Assembly: GCA_021234155.1 (NCBI GenBank)
Contig: JAJEKV010000084.1
Location: forward strand, 680,001 to 744,000
Length of the DNA: 64,000 nucleotides
Direction: 5' to 3'
Origin: Isoetes taiwanensis
Taxonomy: Eukaryota; Streptophyta; Lycopodiopsida; Isoetales; Isoetaceae
The position numbers and the translations under genes were made by a program. Below the pieces are notes generated by a model that worked only from the letters and a program-made list of their open reading frames with translations, did not search any database and was not told the DNA's origin. Each line of letters starts with the position of its first letter. Within the stretch, counting starts at the first letter, position 1. Of this stretch, positions 43,561 through 55,861 are shown piece by piece.

Positions 43561-46550
43561 CTAATATTTAGTACAAACAATGGTCTCATTAATTATGCAA
43601 TGTTGCAAATGTCCAATCACATTAGCATCAGTGTGCTAAGTTCATAACTTGTTTTTACTGTCTAAACATGACAATAAGACATACGCACGACAATAAGGCA
43701 TATAGAGATATTTTCAGGTGAAAAAATTATGGCAAATTATGTATAATGCTGGCAACAGAGGCAACCAAGTTCACAAAAATCTAGATGTTTACCTCTTCTC
43801 AAGTACCAAATCTACGGTTGCATGTAAATATATTTCGTATGAACTGGCAGAATCTCTAAAACCCTGCAAAAAAAACTGGAAGAAAAGAGAAACTACAAAC
43901 AACTGGTCTTTTATGACCCTGCTTTTGATTGTGCTGCTTTTGATTGTGCTTTTGATTGTGCAATACATATAGGCAGATGAGGAGCATTATGGGCAGTTGG
44001 AGAAATTGGATGGCAATGTAATTGGATGACTTTGAAGAATATGAGTGGCACCTGTGATATATATACATTTGTCTATTTGAATCGCATTAGCAGCACCTAG
44101 TCCATCTCCAGATCTTAGGCTCTACTTTACTGTAGCCAAAGTTGGTGCCATTGCTATCCAAATGAAATGGAAGAAGTTGTACCTCTTGCTTTTATCCTAG
44201 GACATTTCACAGATGAATTCATCTTCTAGTTGATTTTTGTTTTCTCTTCTCTGATCTTCGCACTCATAAACCTTACATCTGCACAATTAGATTTCTGAGC
44301 TATGGAGATTACCTACACAAATGGAAGTAATACACAAATCATTGAGTGTTACAAAGTGAATCAAGGACAGAAATATTAACCAACACGCTTACTAATTTCA
44401 TTTTTGCTGCGATACTAAGTTTGAAATATGTTTGGCAGGATTTCTAAAAAGACAATGCATGTAATAAAAGTGGTCTGCTACAAAGATTCAAAAATCCAAG
44501 ATATGCCACAATTCTCCGATCCTTGCAATTCCGATCCTGTAAATAACAACCCATCTCCAAGAGCCGTAACATAATCAATGACTATGATGTCTACTTCCAA
44601 AAATTAAAATTGTCCTATTTATGGATCACTCTGGTCATCCAAATTGACCCTATCATCCTATCTATCACTTAAAGATGCCAGATCTTCAAGAGTTTTGCAA
44701 CTGAAAAAGTCATCCCAACATAGCTAAAGAAAAGCATGAAGTGATTTGCTTCTGCGTTTTCTCAGCACGGCTATGTGTTGCCTCTAGGATCTAGTCAAGA
44801 GCTAAAGCCAGTGCAAAGATCTAACCTGAAATGTGTTCGCATGCATGCATCCAGCATGCCTTGCAACGCTCCATAAATCCCAAAAATTAGAGAGCTATTT
44901 CTGGGAAGCAGTTTCCAACCACAAATACAGTTGATCACCACAGTTCCTCAAGAAAATTCAGGAACCCATAACATATTTGAGCTTCTAAAACCCTAATGTG
45001 ACCTTCCAAAACCTGCTTAGAGCTTCTATCAGAGGAAACATACTCGACTTTCCAGAACACTCAAAAGCCACTTGAAAGCAAGAAGATCATTTTACTATTT
45101 TGGTATTCTGACCTCACAACACTAACACTGAAGTCAACAGGCAAACCCTGTGAAGAAGATCTTCACAATACATACAGGTGCAAAAAATGAAGTGCTTTGC
45201 CAAGATTCATTCAAGGGTATGTGCTTTGCTAAGCTCTGCCGTGTTCAGATCATTATTCTCCACTTCAGCCTGAAGATCCTCTGCTTCATTCAATAGATCT
45301 CTCTAGCTCCTTTAAATCTAGGTTTAGCGAGAGGGCGAACAATTGATAGCTGCAATGCATCAATGAACGTTTCACCACAGCCAAAGGAGGAAGCGACTTT
45401 CTTTCTTTCTTTCTTTCTTTTTACCATGGCTGTTGGATCTACAGCTCTAGATCTGTGTCGTTGGATCTAGAGCTGGATGCAACACAGCAAAACATTATAA
45501 TATAAGATCATTGCTTAGCTTTGGTGGCATTTTCTCGTTGTAAATGTAAAACATTTGTTTAAACTTCCTAGAGGCTCGTTTGGATTTTTGAAATTCCACC
45601 AATATCTATAAAATGTAGTATAAAAAAAAAAAAAAAAAAAAAAAAATGGGCGCTTTTTGTTATCTTAGGACTCGATATCCTGTCAATATATAAATATCAG
45701 TAAGAACAATGTGGTGGTTTGTTTTCATATGTTGCCTTGTAATCAAATGCATATATTGTTGCTTCTACAAAATAAAAAGCAATGCTCATCTTCATTTCAT
45801 TTTAGAAATTAATGATGTGGCTCTTATCTGCTTAAACATCCTGTTTTATAGCATATCACAAATTAGGCTAAAAGACAGAGCTTTCCAAGTACACAAATGC
45901 CGTAAACGAACTTTCCTGCAACATTTGAACCCTGGTTCTCAAGATATGTAGAAATGGTCTTCCCGCTATGAAATTTAAATCTTTGCCGCATCAACATCAC
46001 TGGTATTAGCATTCTAAAAGTATCCTGGCATGGAGCCCCAGAACGTGGCAAGACATTTTTCCTTATGATGTCATAGGCATGTAATGCAATATAGTTAAAA
46101 TATTCAAACATTATGCATGTGTACAACTTGGAATGACAGAATCCATAATATATTACTGTTTACATTCTGTGATGCCATATTTCTCCAAACTTGAAGCAAA
46201 GCCAGATTGATTTAAAGAGAACTTGAGATCATATATCAAGTGGGTGAAAGATATTGAGAAGTTTCCACAACACCAGAAAATGTGTGCCACAATGTGATCA
46301 TAATGCCCTGAATGTCTTGGCAGGAAACCTTTTGAAACTGTTAAGACTGTACGAGCCACAATTACAACTTTTCTGTAAAACTGCAAAACTTTGAGACCTA
46401 GGATCTGCATACTCTACCCAACATACTCTACCCACTTAAAACATTTTATACCGCGTTTGTTGAAATTTGCCAACTGTCGATTTCTAGCCTGGAAAGATTA
46501 AAGGCTGTTAAAAATTTGAAGGAACTAATAATGCCCAGGTTAGCCACAAC
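43561..46550. other. Non-coding stretch
   Basis: Contains a triple TTTTGATTGTGCT repeat near 43918-43965, a (CTTT)n tract near 45400-45420, and a 24 bp A-run at 45623-45646 that could be a retroposon tail. Frames are short and unrecognised. Confidence 0.4.
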
Positions 46551-46760
46551 CTTAAGACGAGAACTAGTTGCATCAACATCTTCTTCCAAGTCATCCTATA
46601 TGTTCCAAAAGTCAGCAAAATAACAGACCATGCAAATTACTATAGAAAATCATGGATGCCAGCAGACGCGCATGCGAATCAAGTTCCTCATTCACTGTTA
46701 ATGCAATGTGTTTTGTGCTCTTCACAGTCTCTTCCAATGAAATAAGCTCCCCATCTTGTT
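46551..46760 (-). pseudogene. SYP5-like Qc-SNARE, two SNARE-motif exons
   Basis: SYP51/52-type syntaxins act in fusion at the vacuole and prevacuolar compartment. Exon 46660-46760 reads QDGELISLEETVKSTKHI then ALTVNEELDSHARLL, and exon 46551-46595 reads DDLEEDVDATSSRLK. Joined, they give the central SNARE heptads in frame (phase 0). The first exon's donor is CTG|GCATCC, so it is GC rather than GT; the second exon has AG before it (ATATAG) and AAG|GTTGTG after it. The N-terminal Habc part and the C-terminal membrane anchor were not found nearby. I call it a fragment of a once-functional gene. Confidence 0.7.
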
Positions 46761-46769
46761 CTATACGAT

Positions 46770-49700
46770 AGATCTTGCCATTCTTCTGGTATACGATAGC
46801 TAATGCGATACAAAGTCTTTCGAATCTGGTAAAAAGTTTAGGATGAGTACTTTTAAATAGATTAGAAAACCAGATACAATGTAAAAACCTGGATTTAGTC
46901 GCTTTCATCCAGCTTTTCATTGTTTGTGTCTACGAATATAGACAGCCAGCTTACTGTGACTTGCTTCCACGAGTATAGGCATCCTTAGCCAGTCTTGGTC
47001 CTCCCACAACATAGCAATAGATTAAGCCAGGGAGAAGCCGCTTAGGAGGAGAAATCAAAGGCAATAAGCGACTCTCAGTTATATCCTTAGGAATAAAAGC
47101 TCACACATCTACAATAATATCACACGAACATCACGTCATCTGCCCCTAATGGTTGAGTCCTATGCAAGCCAGCCAAGAGAAATGAATGAGCAGAGGAAAG
47201 CTGATCAAAAACCATGCAACAATGAATCTTTCATGCAACAATGAATCTTTCATGGCTCCTGCAAATGTGAAAAAATACATGTAAGCACAGTCTATAGAAA
47301 AGAAAAAAGACAGGAACAACAAAAGCTTTTGTGCAAGTTACCTGTCAGTAGAACACGATCGCTGCAAAATTGCCATTCAAATTATCTTCAAGACCCCTGA
47401 ATGCGCACAACACTGAGAATAGAAATCTGATTCCCCCTGTATACTGAAAACAGTCGACCATCAGGGCTAAGCTCAGGGCGTTCAAAATGGGATAAGCTCG
47501 GCCATGAGCCCTGGAAACGACCTCCAAAGGCCGTTCAAACACACAGCTGGCCATGGAAACAGAGTTAAATTGGGGCCTTGAAGTTCAGAAACGGATTTCC
47601 AGCTGTAAATTTCACAGTATCTACTTCCTGATCTAGGAACTATCATGAATAATTTATCAAAAATATCTCAATTCATAACGATAGATAATGAACAGATGTT
47701 TAATTTCTACCTTAAACCGATTGTATAGAAATGGAAGCTTGAGAAAGTCCTTTTTGGCAGTTCTTCTGGGCAACAATTGGCAAGCCTGTTCCGATCATAG
47801 GAATCCGGCAGCATGGAAATCCCCCAGGTCCGGCAGCATAATCAGCAATTCCGGCAGCATATAATGACCCAGGTCATTGCCAGGGTGCCCCCGTCATCAT
47901 CCGCCACGAGCTCATTTCATCCAGCTAAAAGCATAATGTATTAGATCTTAGGCGGTTTTAGCTAAGGTAATTCGATCCAAAATTTCCTTTTTACCATTAT
48001 ATTCTAGATCATTCCTCGCTAAACTATTGCAAATAGAGATAGCTCACCTGATTGCCATGGATTTTTTTTAACCGAGGGCTTGTCAAATGCGCAAAATTCC
48101 AAATATTCAGAGTTCTTGTTTCAAGCCTGATTAACTTTGATTCTTTAAGACTGTGACGAGCTTGCCGAGTTGACCCTCCTGGCAACTCGGGATCTTGTCA
48201 ATACTTGAGGTTAGATCAAGGTTGATATAAAAACTTAAACCAACTATGTTGGTGAAGAATTTAATCTTCCAAAAATAATGGAGAATGATTCCCTTCTTAT
48301 ATATAACTAATATCCAACAATTGTAATATAGTTAAAAAGAAATACATCCATAATGCATTTATTCAAAAACCAAAGCTAAGATTCAGCTTCTAGAAAACTC
48401 CAACTCAGCCACGATCCTGAACAGAACCACTGCCACTGGCCCGAGCACCACCTTGCTCAATCACTGCATGCACTCAAAGGGGTTAGTCCTCGTGACTAAG
48501 TGGGGATCCCATAGCTATCTCTGCATACATGGAATCACTCTAGAATCTTGGATATCAAGAACATAAACAACTCAAGACATAAGAACCTATGGTGCAATGC
48601 TAGATGACCACAACACAGTAAACATCATGAACATCCAAAGAAAAGAACATAACTTAAGTACCAAAACATCATGAACAAACTCCGGGACAAAGGGTAGCTC
48701 AGCCAGCCTACATACAGGCCCCGTTAGCAGGATAACGCTCAGCCAGCTTACATTCCAAGCCCTGTAGCGAGGTGGTGGGGTGAACCTCATATGCGCATAC
48801 CCTCTCAGCCCACGTCTGGCACTGGAGGACCTCTTACCATGGGGTTTCACAAGAGTTGACTGACGTAGCAATCCCGGCCAGGAGAACTAACGCCCGGTGT
48901 CATAGAGCACAAATACAAAGAACATAGAACAAGTCATGCCGGAACGACCCAGGCCACCGAACCTGGTAGTCCGACCCCGGAGGTTCCAAGTACATACATA
49001 ATATCAAGAACGACAGTGGAACAATTCAAAGACCATGACGTGTGTCCATTAGAGAATTTACTATAATGTGCCTAGATCATACTCTTAGCCCTCGTCGAGG
49101 TTGCCCATACAACCCAACCATGCCGAAGTAGCTAGATCGATGTTAAAAACCCTAATGACGACTCAAATGTTGATGTAGCGTGCTCAAACCACCCTTGTAA
49201 AGGTCGATGCAGTACTCGCTTCACCATATTATTTACTTAAGCTCCCTTAGGTATGGTTTCAAGGTTTTAATATTTAAAATTCCACTTCTTAGCTAATGAA
49301 TTAATTGCGCATTCAGACTGGCGCTTTCAACTTACGCTTTTCCTGCTTAAAAATCCATGGGGTCCCCCTGACCGCAACTGCCTAGAACTTCCGTCAAGTA
49401 GCTCCCAGGCAAGCCCCATCTCTAGGAGCAAGCCCGTACAATTATCTGAGTTATTTACTTATAAAAGAGAGATTTATTCTTCCTTAGCATGTTATTTTCA
49501 AGCAATGCAGAGCACATATTATTTCGCATGTTTCATCCAAATCTTTTGCGGCAGTACCTGGGTGTACTCTGTGGATGGTCGGTCCTCAATCCAAACCCTT
49601 AAACTTTCTATTGCTTTCCTTTGAACCACTAATATATGTATTGAAGCTAAATATGAATTAATTAACAAACAATGGACAAAAGTAACAGTTAGTACAAAAC

Positions 49701-50830
49701 TATAACAAACAAAAAGCAAGCAACGTTGGCACTGTGGCAGCTTCCCGAACACATCGATCCAACAAATTATCGCTCTTCCCCAGGCAAATCGGCACTTCCC
49801 AAGCCCAAATCGACCTACTCCAAGCAATTTCGACCTGTTTTCAGTTGATTTTGTGGTCTCAACCAAATAGCCAACAAGGCAACAAGCCTCGATTAATCAA
49901 CAGTTCTGGCCTGGGAAAGAATCAATCAAGGTAAATGGGCCACTCTAGAGTCTCAATCGACCTCTTTTATACTAATTTCAAGCTCTAATTTGAGCATATA
50001 ATTCACGGCTCCATGTTTCCCAGCAGCTCTCTAATGCAAATATTACTTCCAATTTATCTCACAAAAGCTCAAATCGGCACTTTGCCAATAAATTCGACCC
50101 ATTCCAGATCAATTCATGAAGTTTTCCAGAGTGCCTCTTCTGGCTCAGACGATTTTGATACAACAGACTAACTTTTTACCACAATTCCAATTTCTGATAT
50201 CAATCCATATTATTAGCATGCACACATCAATTCTAGACAGCTTATGCAATTCTCAGTAAATTCACAAACCCCACCTGAAAATTAGAGAGATCAATGCTGA
50301 ATCTTCAAGCTCTGGATTCCACAGCTCTGATGCAATTCCTCCAGAAAAGCTTCTAAAATTCCTTTCTCAATTTGCCTCTCTAATTTATAAAGCTTTTGCT
50401 TATTTTTAGTTCTGCATGCATATTCTATTTTGCATGCATGTCAAACATGTATATACGTACATGAGTACATATACTGGCCCATCAAGTAGCCAGGACCGTT
50501 ACAGTGACCCATCGCTAGAGGACTCGTGAGATGAAAAACCCACGTCCATGTTTTTCAAATGCTTCCGCTTCAACCAGCTTACAGTTGTATCACAGAAATC
50601 ATTGTATACACCGAAATATGTATCCGTCAAAACTCGGTGCCCCACCAGAGCATCTGATATAATGGTTTTTGCGGCAGGAAAAAGTGCCTCAGAATACGGC
50701 TCCTTGATCTGTGAAAGATTGAGCTAAATGCAAAACGCTTAAACGAAGCTCATTCCAATGGCAGATACCGGAGCAACAGCAAGCCAAAATGCCTTTCCCA
50801 ACTCCATCTATGCCTCTTCAAAATTATTAT
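46770..50830. other. Non-coding stretch, possible LTR-type DNA
   Basis: No gene recognised. CCGGCAGCATA and GGCAGCAT words repeat near 47805-47865 and resemble GCAGCATATATATCCGGGCA in segment B (near 16960). The block 48400-49260 is GC-richer, with repeated phrases (CATCATGAAC; CTCAGCCAGC.TACAT), and might be a retrotransposon LTR or leader; no partner was found. Confidence 0.35.
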
Positions 50831-50834
50831 CCCA

Positions 50835-51071
50835 ACGAAATAAACGCCGCCTTGATGTTTCGGCTTTTTTGCCTTGTTTTTAAAACCTGAAACTTTCTTT
50901 TTTGGTGCCGGAATGTCACCGGCAAAAAATTTGAACAGCCGAAAATATCAAGTCAGCGTTTATTTCGTCCAGAAATTCTCGCCGACAGAAAATTTTGGGG
51001 CGCGCGCCCAGGCTCGCGGCTGCTGCCGCTCGCCAGGGCTTTCGCCCCGAAATTTTCTATCGGCGAGAATT
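50835..51071. repeat. Double fold-back: two adjacent large hairpins
   Basis: Hairpin 1 pairs 50835-50864 (ACGAAATAAACGCCGCCTTG...) with 50938-50968, and contains a small inner hairpin (TGCCGG/CCGGCA). Hairpin 2 pairs 50974-51002 (AATTCTCGCCGACAGAAAAT...) with 51043-51071 around a GC-rich loop. Both stems are about 30 bp and around 90% paired. It could be a foldback element or an RNA with strong structure; no target duplication identified. Confidence 0.8.
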
Positions 51072-51288
51072 ACCTGTTCCGAAAAAATGCCTGATGCACC
51101 TTCGATTGAAGTGCACACCAACCTCTCCTTCCGTAATAGGAAGCAAGAAAGAAGAAAATATGATCAGCCTATCCCCGTCACAAGAGGGCCATTATATCTT
51201 GCTGCCATCTGCCACCGCATCACACAGCATTTAATGCGATCAATATACCTAGCTAGCCAAGAATAGATGCCTCATTTAATGCTCCAAT

Positions 51289-51380
51289 TCTGCCACCATT
51301 AAATCACCCTCCCGTGACATTCGATGGCTAAGATATCACCTGCCCCCTTTGATCCGACGGTCATCAAATGTGTGGCATGC
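51289..51380 (-). repeat. Dispersed repeat, copy 2 (partner 11995-12115)
   Basis: Reverse-complement match described at 11995-12115. GCATGCCCCATGCATGGGCAT just after it is a small palindrome. Confidence 0.7.
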
Positions 51381-51399
51381 CCCATGCATGGGCATACAT

Positions 51400-52430
51400 G
51401 CCTCATATAGAAATCAAAAGGACAAAAGTGTGCCACCTCATCAACCCCAAAAGAAACGGCCTAGATCCATTTCAATATTAGAAAATCTATATCACCAAAC
51501 ACATCCAAATAATGTTATATATATTACGAGATATAATGTAGGTGTGCATGGGTTCAAAAAAAATTTTGGTCCCTTCGGGGCCAAGGGTGGTTTTGTATAA
51601 TATGAGCTCCATACTTAAAAAATGATGCAATGGAACTACATGGGAAATATAAATTGCGGAATATGAAATAATATTAATCCATCAACGAACATAGGATAAC
51701 GTACATTGTAGAACACAAGAAAGCGTAAATATCCCTAGTCAAACACACCTTCTTCTCTAGTAGGTTACCTTGCAGCTTCAAATACCTTAAAATTATACCA
51801 TGGCCTCTCAGACCATTGAAATATGTTTAGAGCCGAAGGCAACTTTGTAGCAAGTAATAAAACGAATAAAAAAAGAAAAGCACTAACACACCATGAATTC
51901 TACCTTACATTACAAATAGACGAACAAATATGTAAATAATAATAAAATGTATGCCAATATCCTATTGTTTAAATTCGGTTTTTCCATCAAGTGGAAAACT
52001 TTTTGGATTTTTTTTTCAGGTTGGTTTTCTAAGGTTGTGGGGTTTTTGCATTTGCAGGCATTTGCTGGCATTGCAGATATGCATTGCAGAAATTGCTGGT
52101 ATGTACAAGTAAGATCCTTAAATATACAAGATGAGAAATTGAGCTTCCCCATCAAGATTGCCTTCAATTGTAAAAAAAAAAATATGCCTTCACGCCCGCA
52201 CATATAGTTTCCTACTCTATAAAACCATACTCTTCTGAGTTGACCTGCTTTTGAGATAGTCCGGAATCATTTTTTGACCTTAGCATTCCATTCCACGCTT
52301 CCACAACTTCTCAAAGCACCATCTGTGCATGACTTGGCATTATACATACTTGAGGTTCTAGATAAACATCTGCAATTACTGAACCCTCAGTAGTCATTAT
52401 CTCCGCTTGTCTAGTATCATCATTACTGCA
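51400..52430. other. Non-coding stretch, nothing assigned
   Basis: AT-rich, short frames only. CATTTGCAGGCATTTGCTGG-like near-repeats occur around 52045-52075. Confidence 0.35.
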
Positions 52431-52434
52431 AAGG

Positions 52435-52485
52435 TTTTTCCCTTGAAAACCTTGCGAGGCAGGGGTTTTTTAATCCTTATACCTA
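52435..52485 (+). mobile_element. Diverged LINE 3' stem-loop fragment
   Basis: AAGGTTTTTCCCTTGAAAAC, then CTTGCGAGGCAGGGGTTTTTTAATCC matches the stem-loop part of the LINE 3' UTRs at 35210 and 43398. No simple-repeat tail follows within 60 bp. Confidence 0.65.
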
Positions 52486-52589
52486 CTTCCAAATACAATA
52501 GAGACCAAAGTATGAACTATGTATGTCCCTAGTAACCTTCCCCCAGGTTCCTAACCCCTTCCCCTTCCCCTTTCACTTCCCCTGCGAGG

Positions 52590-53147
52590 TCAAACCCATG
52601 CAGCTGGGTTAGGAAACCAGAGCTCACGCATATCCCAGCCTGATTCGTCCCACCATATGGGGTACCTAGTCATTGCAAAAAGTAATTCCACAGGATGATA
52701 CTCACGGAAGAAGAGCAGACCCAACTCCACAAAACCGTTGTACTCATTGTAGTACGTCCTAATAAGGCCATACATGTGTCCCTTACAAATTTCATGAATG
52801 AACTCTGATATGTATTGATCCAGAGAGTGTGCTAAATATCCAGCACGAAGAAGAGGCCTCAATTGCTGTAGCATCTCGTCCAGAAAAGGAGGGGGTTCAA
52901 GAATTCCCCTCATTGCAAGTCTCCTATAACATTCAGATGGATTAATTTCCATCAGTGGCTCATGACCACAATCAAATCGCTCCAGAATGAAGTTGATCAA
53001 CTCCATTGTAAGCTCCTTGGTGGGACTGTGGCGCAACCTCCACTCCAAGAAATGGTCACATAGCTCATCAGTTCCAGGCCACACAGAATGCCTGGGGCAT
53101 GCTTGCAGGCCTTCTGGAGTAGCCCAGGGAGGATTGGGTCCAATCAT
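52590..53147 (-). CDS. Uncharacterised 185-residue protein
   Basis: An intact frame with protein-like composition: MIGPNPPWATPEGLQ at the start, a helix-rich middle (ELTMELINFILERF, LDEMLQQLRPLLRAG, LDQYISEFIHEICKG), and an aromatic C-terminus (YPIWWDESGWDMRELWFPNP). It has no signal peptide or membrane segment if started at 53147. The longer frame starting at 53219 gains a hydrophobic leader, but that leader is translated from the adjacent minisatellite, so I prefer the internal start. I do not recognise a family. Upstream (53157-53450) lies the same CAAG-type minisatellite that precedes the small gene at 58137 in opposite orientation. Confidence 0.5.
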   Translation of the reverse strand: MIGPNPPWATPEGLQACPRHSVWPGTDELCDHFLEWRLRHSPTKELTMELINFILERFDCGHEPLMEINPSECYRRLAMRGILEPPPFLDEMLQQLRPLLRAGYLAHSLDQYISEFIHEICKGHMYGLIRTYYNEYNGFVELGLLFFREYHPVELLFAMTRYPIWWDESGWDMRELWFPNPAAWV

Positions 53148-53156
53148 TTGCAAAAG

Positions 53157-53450
53157 CAAGCAAGGATCACCGACGGAGCAAGGAACACGGAGCAGAGCAA
53201 GTAGCAAGATCAAGAGCAAGGAACAAGATCAAGTAGCAAGGAACAAGGATCAAGATCAAGTACCAAGAAGCAATGAACAAGGAAGATCAAGTATCAAGAA
53301 GATCAAGGAACAAGGAAGATCAAGGAGCAAGAAGCAAGGATCAAGATCAAGTAGCAAGGAACAAGATCAAGTAGCAAGATCAAGAGCAAGGAACAAGATC
53401 AAGTAGCAAGTAGCACGGGAATGAAGTAGCAAGGAACAAGGATCAAGATC
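53157..53450. repeat. GATCAAGTAGCAAGGAACAAG minisatellite, copy 1
   Basis: Variable-length units built from GATCAAG, TAGCAAG and GAACAAG, roughly 20-40 bp each. The same units form 57774-57925. A plus-strand frame through it encodes only Lys/Gln/Arg/Ser repeats. Confidence 0.9.
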
Positions 53451-54358
53451 TGTGAAGTGGAAATTGATGCCCAAAAGCTGCGTTAACGAAGAAATTTAGG
53501 CATTTGGATATGAGATTAAAGTTTTTGATGCCAAATTTGGGCAAAAATGAAGATTTTAGCGGAATTGTGTATTTCCTTCTATGGGAACATTTTGAGCTAG
53601 TAGGAGACCATCGTGAAGCCATTATATATCTTAGAGAAAATTGACATGAAGACTATGCTAAGTTATTATAACATTTGGACGGTTTAGATTGATTTTATTG
53701 ACGGTCAAGATTGAAGTTTAATTGTATAAATAAGAAACTGATGGAATGAAAAGACATGCTTGTTTTGAGAATCCAATTGCAAGGGCGCTGGAGTGTGTCT
53801 CGTGATCCTGAGTGCTATTGGTGTGAGGCAAGTGTCCATTAAGCAAAGCTTGATGTTAACTTATTCTCTGTTTAAAATTAAAACAAAGAAATAGATTCTG
53901 TGATGTAAACGTATGGAAAAATAACAGACTGAAACAAAGACAGTAGCATGTATAACTATTCCGTCAGTTCCCCGGAACAAAAGGAATCAGTGTTAATTCT
54001 TCTGAGGATCCAGCTCTGAATCTTAAGATCCAACTTGTTATTCTGCTAGAAATCAATAACAAGGAACAAATTAGTGAGTCCGGCAACCCCAACCGGTTTG
54101 GAGAAAAATTCCACCTATTCTTGGGACTCTTCATGATTTGCTGAGGGAAAGTGAAATCTAAATCATGATTTGAGGAGGAGCCGATAAGGCCAGGCCATAG
54201 CCAAGTAGACCTATTCTTTGCCATAACCCTGTTTTTTTCCTCTGGCCATATCCATCTGCCCTGTCGAATACTGCACCCGAGCCTGCAAAAAACCCAGGAG
54301 GGATTCGATTCTGCATGCCCTAACGACTCTGCCATAGCCCTGATCTGCCTTCGTTGCA

Positions 54359-55356
54359 CCTTAACGTCCTTGGCCTCAGCATCTAGCTGTAGGATTTAAT
54401 CTTAGCCATTGATCTCTAGATGTTATGTCCAGTAACATTATGTGGCCCAATTGGTTATGACCATAACAAAATGTTATGGCCATAACATTTTCTCTGCTGC
54501 CACGCGTTCTGTTTCTTTCTTTTGGGCCCTCCGCCATAGCCAAGCAAAAATGCCAGGCAACAAATCCGTCGCCATAGCCGGGCAGTTCTACAACCCAGTT
54601 CTACAGTCGCCATAGCCGGCCAGTTCTACAGTTGCCAGTTCTAGCCGGGCATTTAAGCTTCGAAATCCTCTCTTACTCGTAAATGGATCATGCCGTGTTT
54701 CTGATTTTTTTTTTTTTCAAAATTTGCTCTATTTGCTGCAACAGATGCTCTGTTTCAAAAACAGAGATGGCTCTATTTCAAAAACAAGGATGCGGCCAGA
54801 TGCTTTCCTTTGTTCCATTTAAAATCCATTGATGTAGTATCGGCCTGTGTGAGCTTTCTTTTTCAAGCCAAAACAGGTGTTTGATCCTTAAACCCTGTTG
54901 CTGTGTGTGAGTATCGGCCTGTGTAAGCTTTCTTTTTCCAGCCACGAATAGGTATTTGATCCTTAAATCCTGTTGCTGTGTGTGAGTATCGGCCTGTGTT
55001 AGCTTTATTTTTCCAGCCACAAACAGGTGTTTGATCCTTAAATCCTGTTGCTGTGTGTGAGTTTTTAAAGAAACTATCTTCGGCCTGCTGATTCTGTGAA
55101 GCTGTGGCACTGGAATACTATGCGGGCTCGCCAAGCTGGGCTATGGCGGTCACTCTGCTAGATGCCTCGGCCAAGGACGTTAAGGCCGATAACGTCCTCC
55201 CCTCGGAGTTATGGGCCAGGGAAATGGCCTCGTGGCCATGTGGCCAGGAAATTCCTCGCCATCTTGCGGGAAAATGCGACCTCGAATTTCACGGCCACAT
55301 GGCCACTCGGCCATTTTCCTGGCCCATAACTCCTCGGGAGAGGACGTTATCTAGCC
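54359..55356. mobile_element. ~1 kb insertion in copy 1 made of TIR-like parts
   Basis: CCTTAACGTCCTTGG (54359) and its reverse complement CCAAGGACGTTAAGG (55171) bound an inner segment of about 827 bp. Directly adjoining is a 173 bp fold-back with arms 55184-55245 and 55293-55356 (GATAACGTCCTC..., AGTTATGGGCCAGG). The insertion's outer ends share ACGTCC. The break relative to copy 2 has only a CC overlap, so no classical target duplication is seen. Confidence 0.7.
54836..55065. repeat. 75 bp tandem repeat, three units
   Basis: GTATCGGCCTGTGT starts at 54837, 54911 and 54986. The units are 74-75 bp. On the minus strand an open frame crosses all three with a 25-residue repeat containing THTQQQDLRIKHLF and KLTQAD. 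No known protein; probably a repeat that happens to keep frame. Confidence 0.95.
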
Positions 55357-55861
55357 CATACCTACCCGGCCGTCGCACGCAGAGAAGAAGGAAAGAAGAA
55401 AAAATAAAATAAAATAAAAAGAAGTAAAAACATTAAGAATGGATACATTCATATTAGGATAAAAAGTATCAAAATTGTGCATAGCGTTTTGGATAAGCCA
55501 TTGATTGGGAATTAATTGTTCATAAGTTCGAATTCATGTACTGCCATAAATATATGGGTTATTTTTTGTTGTGCTTTAAGTGAAAACCTAACCATTATTT
55601 GAATATTACTAAATATTTCGATTTCAATATATATGAATATTAATGCTATGGTGTCGGTTGCAACCTAACTCTTCTCAGTTTATCAAACCTCGTTTCATGT
55701 TCATCTGTTTTTAGTTGGCTTACCAACCATGACCATTGTTTTCTTTACTGTTGTTTTTTCATTTCCCGTATTGCTGGCCATTTTCTCCATCCCAGCAAGT
55801 TCAAAATAGGCTTTTATTATTATATTCGTCGGGACGTCGAATTCATTTAAGGGGGAATAAT

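Larger units (their letters stand above)
53456..55700. repeat. Tandem segmental duplication, copy 1
   Basis: GAAGTGGAAATTGATGCCCA starts this copy and reappears at 55863. The copies align through 53456-53513, 53766-54360 and 55357-55700. About 250 bp (53514-53765) and about 1 kb (54361-55356) are absent from copy 2. Aligned parts are about 97-98% identical, and a 131-codon minus frame (53964-54359) is shared simply because of that. Confidence 0.9.

Noticed and set aside
53148-53219. N-terminal signal peptide on the 52590 ORF
   Set aside because: The hydrophobic leader is translated from the adjacent CAAG minisatellite; the internal ATG at 53147 is more credible.
54778-55134. 118-codon minus frame with a 25-residue repeat
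   Set aside because: It lies in a three-unit 75 bp tandem repeat inside an insertion; the frame persists only because the unit length is divisible by three.
54361-55356. Copy 2 of the duplication as a spliced retro-copy of copy 1
   Set aside because: The missing segments do not have GT/AG borders on either strand, and one junction has a 2 bp overlap typical of deletion or insertion.
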